DNA from: Chloroflexota bacterium
Lineage (GTDB): Bacteria > Chloroflexota > Dehalococcoidia > DSTF01 > RBG-16-68-14
Direction of reading: 5' to 3'
DNA length: 64,000 nt
Assembly: GCA_029262675.1 (NCBI GenBank)
Contig: JAJCYW010000012.1
Location: 1-64,000, forward strand
Shown here: positions 9,150 through 16,028 of the stretch, piece by piece
How the letters are laid out: each line of letters begins with the position of its first letter
How positions within the stretch are numbered: position 1 is the stretch's first letter
Made by a program: the position numbers and the translations under genes
Notes under the pieces: generated by a model
Told to the model about the DNA's origin: nothing
The model's input: the letters and a program-made list of their open reading frames with translations, nothing else
Database searches by the model: none

Positions 9150-9398
9150 ATGACGCAAGCATACTCACGAACCACACGCCGCTATGGCCCCAAGATGTTT
9201 CAGGACTACTACGCCGTCCTCGACTTGCCGCCGAACGTGGCCTTCCCAGCTATCGAGAGCGCGTACTGGAAGAAAGCCTTCCGCGCCGCCGCGCACGAAC
9301 TCGATCTACTCAACGAAGCCTACGAAGTCCTTGGCAACCCCGACAAGCGCGAAGACTACGACGCCGCACGCCAACTAAACTGCGCGCAGGCGAGCTAG
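9150..9398 (+). CDS. J-domain-like small protein lacking the HPD loop
   Basis: DYYAVLDLPPNVAFPAIESAYWKK...LLNEAYEVLGNPDKREDYDAAR; ggagg before ATG. Confidence 0.65.
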   Translation: MTQAYSRTTRRYGPKMFQDYYAVLDLPPNVAFPAIESAYWKKAFRAAAHELDLLNEAYEVLGNPDKREDYDAARQLNCAQAS

Positions 9399-9406
9399 GA
9401 TCTGCA

Positions 9407-9622
9407 GTGAATCACGTAGCCGACGCCTTGCTCCACGTTATCTCCAGCGTCAGAGGCGCTCGCGCCAGACTGCGGCACGAACCGGGACAGACGCTAGCCG
9501 AAAACAGCATTCTCATCACTGTCGTCGCCGTTGGCGTTACCGTCACCGCCATCCTCTTCTTCAGCACAAACCTCGCCGGTGCATTCGACAGTGTCACCGC
9601 CTGCTTCTCGGAGACCTGCTAA
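9407..9622 (+). CDS. Flp/TadE-like single-pass small protein
   Basis: GTG start 8 bp after the previous stop; GQTLAENSILITVVAVGVTVTAILFF resembles a class III prepilin hydrophobic stretch. Confidence 0.5.
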   Translation: MNHVADALLHVISSVRGARARLRHEPGQTLAENSILITVVAVGVTVTAILFFSTNLAGAFDSVTACFSETC

Positions 9623-10010
9623 CCACATACGCTAACACCGCACCCGCGCAGCCCAGCGCCAGGCCGGCCACAGTGCCGACCGCTACGTGGATGCCGAACA
9701 GCGCAGCCGCCATCGCCTGCTGCGACTCAATCGACTCGAAATCCAGACTGCCGCCCCGTGCGTAGTGGAGCGTGAGATAGAGGCCTTCGGCTGCCGCGAA
9801 CGTCGCCAGGCCGATCGCTGCGCCCAGAACCACCAGGTACGCCGGCTTCGCGCCGCTCGCCGCGGCGAGGCTGGCCAGGGTCACCGCCATCGCCGGCATC
9901 GCGATCGCCAGCAGCAGCACCTGCCCCAGGTCCGCAAACTCCGCCCACACCCCTATCGTCAGCGCAGCGGCCGGCGCGGCTAGGAATCCCCAAGCGACGT
10001 ATTGCTTCAC
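9594..10010 (-). CDS. small multi-pass membrane protein
   Basis: VKQYVAWGFLAAPAAALTIGVWAEF...; GTG start at 10010 inferred because upstream codons read through repeats. Confidence 0.55.
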   Translation of the reverse strand: MKQYVAWGFLAAPAAALTIGVWAEFADLGQVLLLAIAMPAMAVTLASLAAASGAKPAYLVVLGAAIGLATFAAAEGLYLTLHYARGGSLDFESIESQQAMAAALFGIHVAVGTVAGLALGCAGAVLAYVVSRSPRSRR

Positions 10011-10085
10011 GTCGCATTCTAACAACCCAACCTGTTGCTGAGACCTACCCCGCCGCGACAGCCGCGCCCTAACCGGCCGCCCTGT

Positions 10086-10154
10086 CATGCTGAGCCCTGC
10101 CTGCGCCAGGCAGGCTGTCGAAGCACCCCATGCTGAGCCTGTCGAAGCATCTCG
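10086..10154. repeat. two copies of CATGCTGAG(n)CCTGTCGAAGCA-type repeat, one carrying an extra hairpin
   Basis: CATGCTGAGCCCTGCCTGcgcCAGGCAGGCTGTCGAAGCA and CATGCTGAGCCTGTCGAAGCATCTCG. Confidence 0.85.
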
Positions 10155-10288
10155 CCCCGAACCCCGACCGCCTGCCACCACCTGCGACACGTCCTCATGC
10201 TACACTCCGTCAACCAGGGCAGAGGAAAAGCCTCGACCTGGTACCCAGCAAAGAAGAATGACACTCAGTTCATGACGAGGAGATCCAA

Positions 10289-10528
10289 ATGAAAACAATG
10301 ACATGCAAGCAACTTGCTGGAGCTTGTGACGAGGAGTTTCAAGCCGCCACGTTTGAGCAGATGGGAGAACTGAGCAGAAGGCACGCCATGGAAATGGCTG
10401 AGAAAGGTGACAAGGGCCACATCGAGAAGATGGAAGAGATGAAGGCTCTTATGAATACCCCTGGGGCAGTTGAAGAGTGGTTTGGGAAGATTCAGGCAGA
10501 ATTCGACGCTCTAGCTGAAGACAAGTAA
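10289..10528 (+). CDS. DUF1059-like small protein
   Basis: MKTMTCKQLAGACDEEFQAATFEQMGELSRRHAMEM. Confidence 0.7.
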   Translation: MKTMTCKQLAGACDEEFQAATFEQMGELSRRHAMEMAEKGDKGHIEKMEEMKALMNTPGAVEEWFGKIQAEFDALAEDK

Positions 10529-10639
10529 TTCTCAGCGCCTCATTCGCCAAGATGGTCCCTCTTCATGCGGGCCTATCCTTTTCTCATTTGGCAAACAGCA
10601 CAATCACGCGGAAACGGCCCCCTAGCCGTCGGCCCAGTC

Positions 10640-10660
10640 ATGCTGAGCCCCGCCTGCACC
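10640..10660. repeat. partial CATGCTGAGCC repeat
   Basis: CATGCTGAGCCCCGCCTGCAC; same AGLSMTG peptide on the minus strand as the 10.1 kb copies. Confidence 0.55.
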
Positions 10661-10701
10661 CGCCTCGCCTCGCCGCGTAGCCACCCGCACCCAGCCGCCC
10701 C

Positions 10702-10793
10702 GAGTTCTGCTCTGCTGAACTCGGGGCTACCCGAAGCGCACCCACGCGCCCCGAGTTCTGCTTCGCAGAACTCGCAGGTGCATGAAATGCACC
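10702..10793. repeat. double-hairpin element, degenerate copy D plus intact copy E
   Basis: GAGTTCTGC-tct-GCTGAACTC (10702-10722); GAGTTCTGC-ttc-GCAGAACTC, gca, GGTGCAT-gaa-ATGCACC (10753-10793). Confidence 0.9.
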
Positions 10794-10883
10794 CGCACAC
10801 CCCCGATTCGTCCGCGCCTCGCAGCGACGCCGCCTACCACGGCCCCTGTCGGTCCGCCCACCGCCCTGGTATATTCGAGCACG

Positions 10884-11726
10884 ATGCAGAACAATACCCT
10901 TACGACCGTGAAGGCCGCCGCGCCCTTCCTAAAGTGGGCTGGAGGCAAAGGTCAACTCGTGGCGGCGTATGGTCCGTACTTCCCTGCGAAGTACAATATC
11001 TACGTCGAGCCATTCCTGGGCGGTGGGGCTGTCTTCTTCCACCTGGCACCGAGCGCGGCTATTCTCTCGGATGCGAACCGTGATCTCATCGACACTTATC
11101 GAGCTGTCAAGAACCACGTTACGCGATTGATCTCAGCCTTAGCCGAACATCGCAATGAGGAGCAGTACTACTATTCTGTTCGCTCAACACATCCTGACGA
11201 ACTTACCAGTCTTGAACGAGCAGCTAGATTAATATTCTTGAACAGAACCTGCTACAACGGTCTTTACCGCGTGAACCGTCAGGGCCTCTTCAATGTTCCG
11301 TTTGGTTCGTATGCGCGACCAAAGATAGTTGATGAGCCCACCCTTAGGGCTGCCAGCCGTGCTCTGCGCGGAACAAAACTCAGAAGCGGCGACTTCGAGG
11401 AGTCAATGAACCTCGCATCACGCGGGGATTTCATCTATCTCGATCCACCGTACGATCCGGTTAGTAGGACTGCGAGCTTCACTTCCTACCACAAGAGCCC
11501 ATTTGGGGAGGACGAGCAAGCCAGGCTTGCGAAGGCGTATCGTCGCTCAGACGAGCGCGGTTGCTTTCTGATGCTGAGTAATTCCGATACTCCATTGGTC
11601 CGCGAGTTGTACAGGGGCTACTCGTTTCTGCCTTTCAAGGCGAGGCGCGCCATCAACTCAAACGCCAGCCGACGAGGCCCAGTCAAAGAAGTTCTCATCG
11701 TCAACTACGACCAAGACGGTGCCTGA
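10884..11726 (+). CDS. Dam-family N6-adenine DNA methyltransferase (D12 class)
   Basis: FLKWAGGKGQLV, EPFLGGGAVFFHL, LNRTCYNGLYRVN, FIYLDPPYDPVS. Confidence 0.95.
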   Translation: MQNNTLTTVKAAAPFLKWAGGKGQLVAAYGPYFPAKYNIYVEPFLGGGAVFFHLAPSAAILSDANRDLIDTYRAVKNHVTRLISALAEHRNEEQYYYSVRSTHPDELTSLERAARLIFLNRTCYNGLYRVNRQGLFNVPFGSYARPKIVDEPTLRAASRALRGTKLRSGDFEESMNLASRGDFIYLDPPYDPVSRTASFTSYHKSPFGEDEQARLAKAYRRSDERGCFLMLSNSDTPLVRELYRGYSFLPFKARRAINSNASRRGPVKEVLIVNYDQDGA

Positions 11727-12484
11727 TGCTGGACTGTCCGCATGGCAATTCCATCCCTGATGACGTAGCCGTCAGACTCCCGGTTTCACAAGCTGGGAGC
11801 GGGCGTCATAAGTGTGGCGTGTGTGCCTACGCAGAAGGGCGCGGCTTCCCTGCCGCGTCAGAAGCTGTCGAAGATTGTGACCACGGCAACGCTGCGCCAG
11901 CGAGCGTTCTCGCTGGGCTGCCGGATTATCAAGGTCAGCCGACGCGCCATCTATGTGTGGTCTGCGCGTTCGCAGAGGGTCGGGACGGCGCATCGTCGGC
12001 CACTTCTGATTCTGCGAAGGCACCCTCTGGCGTAGGCCAGCCCACCGGCGAAGGCAGTACGGGCAGGCGTTCGGGGCGGGGCTATCAGGCCTCGGTGGAG
12101 GTGCGCCAGGCCGTCGAGAGCCTCGCGATGGGTAGGGCCAGGGCGCGCCTCGAAGAGGATGGCTGGACAGTGACGGATGTATCTGCTCGGGAGTCGTACG
12201 ACTATCACTGTGAGCGGGGATCCGCCGAACTGCGCGTCGAAGTGAAAGGGACTCAGTCTGATGGGCGCCAGGTGGTACTGACACGGAATGAGGTTGCTCA
12301 TGCCCGTGATCAATTTCCTCACATCGCGCTGTATGTCCTTTCGCACGTTGAAGTCTCGGAGGAAGCGGGGCAGGCAGAGGCGTCCGGTGGCGAGGAGAGG
12401 TTGCTGGAGCCCTGGCGCGTGGACGACGGCTCGCTAGAGCCCTCGCAGTATTCCTACACCCTGCCGCTCGAAGACCACGCCTAA
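11726..12484 (+). CDS. DUF3883-domain protein with duplicated N-terminal Cys/His modules, putative restriction component
   Basis: TGATG overlap with the Dam gene; DCPHGN...RHKCGVCAYAEGR and DCDHGN...RHLCVVCAFAEGR; LRVEVKGTQSDGRQVVLTRNEVAHA resembles a PD-(D/E)XK EVK core. Confidence 0.75.
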   Translation: MLDCPHGNSIPDDVAVRLPVSQAGSGRHKCGVCAYAEGRGFPAASEAVEDCDHGNAAPASVLAGLPDYQGQPTRHLCVVCAFAEGRDGASSATSDSAKAPSGVGQPTGEGSTGRRSGRGYQASVEVRQAVESLAMGRARARLEEDGWTVTDVSARESYDYHCERGSAELRVEVKGTQSDGRQVVLTRNEVAHARDQFPHIALYVLSHVEVSEEAGQAEASGGEERLLEPWRVDDGSLEPSQYSYTLPLEDHA

Positions 12485-12744
12485 GTTGCGAGAATTCGCC
12501 ACCCTCGCCACCCACACCCGGATCGTCCGCCGCGCTGTTCGCAGAACGCCACTGCGCTGATACGTCCGCGGCTAACGCCGCCACCCCCACCTACCACGCC
12601 TCAAGGGTGCGTGATGAACCTTGCATGATCCCGTGGCGTCCGCACGGAATGAAGGAGTGGTCTGGACTGAACCTAATCGAATACCGCGTCAGCGCGGAAG
12701 ACACAGCCTCCGAGCTTTCCGTCGTTACCTAGGCAGAGTCGGTT

Positions 12745-13590
12745 TCAGGAAGGGCGCGTCCATACATATAACCGTCTGCCACTTGGGGCCTCTTCCAAGA
12801 GCCATATTTCCGCCTCCTTGACCGACCGGGCCACGGGCTCGGCAAATAGCCCCAAGAACAAGAGCCGGATTCTCCGCTCCTCTCGCATGGCAGCGGTAGT
12901 CCTTTTGCGCGCACGCCTGACGACGCCCATGTCGATCGGCTCTGTTCTTGCAGTCTCTAACGGGATGATGAACTTGACGATCGCTGTAGTCTCGTCGATT
13001 AGGTATTTCTCCTCGCGTTCGAGCCTTTTCGCCGCGCCTGCAAGGTCAGCTAGTTTTCCAGCTCTGAAGCGCCCAGCGACATGACTAATCGAGTAGCCTC
13101 CGAACATTTCACCAACCATAGTCGCGACCCGCGCAAAGAATTTGGCGCGGGACTCCCGCCTTCTCCGATTCACCCACCGCCGGACTTGCGGGAGGCCAAT
13201 CTCACTCAATCGCTGTTCGATTGTGTCAGTGAAGAACAGCCTGTCCAGCGCAGCGCGAAGCTCCTCCTCTCTCGTCAGAGGAAGCAAGAATTCATAACTA
13301 ACAACTTCATCGAATCTAACTCGCTCATAGGTTGAGAAGACCGTACGCTTCTGCGTCACGAGTTCCAGGAAGCCGTCAAGCGTGATCTTCAGGAACTCAG
13401 GTCGTACTTTGTGAGTGCCACCGCCGATAGGCTGAAGCAGGTCCTTCCACTGCTTGCTCACATACGTGCTGACCGTTCCCGTCGCCCATCCGGTAGCTCG
13501 TGCCACGTCCGCGGTTGTGAACTCGTTTCTAGACTTCGCTCGCTGAAGAAGAAACTCGTAGGCCTTAATCTGTTTGTCTCGCTTCGCCAT
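12745..13590 (-). CDS. hypothetical protein with N-terminal winged-helix-like region
   Basis: 281-aa ORF; FTTADVARATGWATGTVSTYVSKQW helix-turn-helix-like; no family recognised. Confidence 0.65.
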   Translation of the reverse strand: MAKRDKQIKAYEFLLQRAKSRNEFTTADVARATGWATGTVSTYVSKQWKDLLQPIGGGTHKVRPEFLKITLDGFLELVTQKRTVFSTYERVRFDEVVSYEFLLPLTREEELRAALDRLFFTDTIEQRLSEIGLPQVRRWVNRRRRESRAKFFARVATMVGEMFGGYSISHVAGRFRAGKLADLAGAAKRLEREEKYLIDETTAIVKFIIPLETARTEPIDMGVVRRARKRTTAAMREERRIRLLFLGLFAEPVARSVKEAEIWLLEEAPSGRRLYVWTRPS

Positions 13591-13922
13591 CTATGCCCCC
13601 AAATTCTCGCCACAATTCCAGCCCAGGCAGCCGGTGAGTATAGCACGCTGAGGAACTCGCCTCGTCTGCTGTCTATGTCATTCGCCGTAGAGGGGGGAGA
13701 GGAAAATGCTGAACTAGGCTCGCGCTGGCGGATTTCACGTGCTACTAGATGGTGAGCGGAACTCGGCTCCGGTCGGCGTACCATTTGCACGCTCAAGGGC
13801 ACGGGGAGCCCGTTACGCTTGCGTCGTCGTCATGTCTACCTTTGCTCCTGCCACCACCCCCTTCGCGCTCTCCTCCGCCTCCCCTACCCTGTCCTCACAA
13901 CCAGCCAAAGGAGAAGTGCCCC

Positions 13923-13963
13923 AAGTTCCACTCTGTGGAACTTGAAGCTGCCCGCAGGGCAGC
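13923..13963. repeat. double-hairpin palindromic element, copy F
   Basis: AAGTTCCAC-tct-GTGGAACTT, gaa, GCTGCCC-gca-GGGCAGC; both stems perfect despite divergent sequence. Confidence 0.9.
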
Positions 13964-14161
13964 CTGCCGCATGCCAAACAACACAACCCCCAAACGCAAA
14001 CGAGGCGCTCCCAAAGCCAACCTCCAGCCCAGCGAAATCCGCAACGCCCAACTACACTCAATCAAAGAAGACGGCCCCGCAGCGAACCTAGAGCCCCAAA
14101 CTTCTCCGCAAACAATCCCCTCCGCCATAGCGCCACACACCCCAGTCTTGCGATGTGCCCC

Positions 14162-14203
14162 GAGTTTTGCATCGCAAAACTCGAAGCTGCAGCGCACTGC
14201 AGC
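14162..14203. repeat. double-hairpin palindromic element, copy G
   Basis: GAGTTTTGC-atc-GCAAAACTC, gaa, GCTGCAG-cgca-CTGCAGC. Confidence 0.92.
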
Positions 14204-14216
14204 CCCACGCCGCCCA

Positions 14217-14257
14217 GAGTTCTGCCTCGCAGAACTCCAAGGTGCACGCAGTGCACC
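14217..14257. repeat. double-hairpin palindromic element, copy H
   Basis: GAGTTCTGC-ctc-GCAGAACTC, caa, GGTGCAC-gca-GTGCACC. Confidence 0.93.
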
Positions 14258-14264
14258 CGGACGC

Positions 14265-14270
14265 TACAAT
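14265..14270 (+). promoter_or_regulatory. -10 element TACAAT, likely leaderless promoter of the HAD gene
   Basis: TACAAT 6 nt before GTG 14277; no SD. Confidence 0.45.
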
Positions 14271-14276
14271 GCCTAC

Positions 14277-15005
14277 GTGGCCCGTATCATCCTCTTCGAT
14301 GTCGATCAGACCCTGCTCTACTCCGGCGGCGCCGGCAGCCTCGCCATGCGCAAGGCCTTCCACCAGCTCCACGGCGTCCCGGACGCCTTCGGCAAGGTAG
14401 AGTTCTCCGGCCTCACGGACTGGGCCATCCTCAAGGCCGGCATGATCCAGCACGGCGTCCACAACGGCAACGCGATAGGGAACGACGCCACCTTCCACGA
14501 ATACATGCACGCCTTCCAGCTCGCCTACTTCCCCCTCGTCGAACCGACCCTCCGCGAAGTCGAAGGCGGCCACGTCAAGCCCGGCGTCCCCGCGCTGCTC
14601 GATGCCCTCGCCGAACGTGAAGACGCGCGACTCGGCCTCGCCACCGGCAACTTCCGAGAGGCCTGCTTCATCAAGCTCCGCCACTTCGAACTCGACACCC
14701 ACCTCACCGAGGGCGGCTTCGGCGACGACGCGGAAGACCGCGGCGAACTCGTCGGCATCGCCATCCAACGCGTAGCCAACGGCACGGTCGCAGACCCCGA
14801 CGCCGGCGCAATTCCAGACCCAAGCGATGTCTGGGTAATCGGAGACACCATCCGCGACATCACCGCCGCCAGCGCCAACGGCGCGCGATCGCTCGGCGTC
14901 ACCACCGGCAGCACATCGCGAGAAGAGCTGCAAGCGGCCGGCGCGACTATCGTACTGCCGGACCTCGCCGATACCGAATTCGTGCTACAGGTGTTGTTGG
15001 AGTAG
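14277..15005 (+). CDS. HAD-family hydrolase
   Basis: VARIILFDVDQTLLYSGGAGSLAMRKAF, FSGLTDWAILKAGM, VIGDTIRDITAASANGARSLGVTTG; GTG start inside long ORF 13749..15005. Confidence 0.88.
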   Translation: MARIILFDVDQTLLYSGGAGSLAMRKAFHQLHGVPDAFGKVEFSGLTDWAILKAGMIQHGVHNGNAIGNDATFHEYMHAFQLAYFPLVEPTLREVEGGHVKPGVPALLDALAEREDARLGLATGNFREACFIKLRHFELDTHLTEGGFGDDAEDRGELVGIAIQRVANGTVADPDAGAIPDPSDVWVIGDTIRDITAASANGARSLGVTTGSTSREELQAAGATIVLPDLADTEFVLQVLLE

Positions 15006-15015
15006 AGCCGGCCCT

Positions 15016-15099
15016 AGCTGGCCCGAAGCCAGCCTTAGCTGGCCCGAAGCCAGCCTTAGCTGGCCCGAAGCTGGCCTTAGCTGGCCCGAAGCTGGCCTT
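15016..15099. repeat. 21-bp tandem repeat, 4 units, between convergent genes
   Basis: AGCTGGCCCGAAGCCAGCCTT x2 then AGCTGGCCCGAAGCTGGCCTT x2. Confidence 0.92.
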
Positions 15100-15118
15100 A
15101 GCCAGCCAGAGGCCACCG

Positions 15119-15934
15119 CTAGCCTGCCGGAGTCTCGCGGCCCAGGAAGCGATCGACCGCCCAATGCACCGCCGGAATGTCGCTCACGCCGTCGTCCAGC
15201 AGCGACTGCAGGAACGCCGCCCGCCGCGCCAACTCGCTCGATAGCTCGGCAGGTTCCATCCCCAGCCGCTCCGCCAGCACCGAGATCGATTCGTCGTCGT
15301 CCAGCACCGAGAACGTGTCGCGCTTCCCGTCCCACGCCGCGATGCTCGTCACCGTCTCACCGCCGTCGCCGATAACACCGACGTCGCACACGCGCCGCAG
15401 CGTCTCGCCATCGCGGTTCTCCATCACCAACGGCACGACAAAGGTCAGGTTCCCGAGGTTCCGCCGCTCCACACCCGCCTCGTCCGTGAGCTGTGCCAGC
15501 ACGCCTTCCACCGTCTCCTCATGCACCGTGGAGCACAGCGAATACCCCTCATCCATCAGCTCGAAGATCCGCACCACGTACGGCCCCCATGAGTAGACCG
15601 GCAAGTGATCGCTGATCTCGTTCACCATCAGGTACGTCGGATAGTCATCGCTCGTGGGCGGCAGGTCGAACGTCTCGCCCCAGCCCCGCGTGAAGTACGC
15701 CACCGTCTCCGGCCTCGTGAACACCAGGAGCGCCGTCAGCAGCGTCGTCTTGCCGGCGCCGGGCGGCTCAGCGGCAAAGATGAACGACGCCCCGCGCTCC
15801 AGCCCCAGCCAGAACGTGGCGACCAGACGCGGCGGGAGCGTCCCGCTCTGCATGATCTCGACGATAGAAAGCGCCTCCGGCTGGTTCCAGCCGTGCCACC
15901 CCCACCAGCTCTCGGGTTGATTGACAGCGCGCAT
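15119..15934 (-). CDS. P-loop ATPase resembling type II/IV secretion (VirB11/CpaF-like) ATPases
   Basis: Walker A EPPGAGKTTLLTALL; EISDHLPVYSWG, STVHEETVEGVLAQL. Confidence 0.65.
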   Translation of the reverse strand: MRAVNQPESWWGWHGWNQPEALSIVEIMQSGTLPPRLVATFWLGLERGASFIFAAEPPGAGKTTLLTALLVFTRPETVAYFTRGWGETFDLPPTSDDYPTYLMVNEISDHLPVYSWGPYVVRIFELMDEGYSLCSTVHEETVEGVLAQLTDEAGVERRNLGNLTFVVPLVMENRDGETLRRVCDVGVIGDGGETVTSIAAWDGKRDTFSVLDDDESISVLAERLGMEPAELSSELARRAAFLQSLLDDGVSDIPAVHWAVDRFLGRETPAG

Positions 15935-16028
15935 AGTTCGCGGGCATCATAGCTCATCGTGCCATCCCGCGACCAAGATGCCCGTCGCATCCGGTACGAT
16001 GCGACCGTTCTGCGTTGAGGAGGAATAC

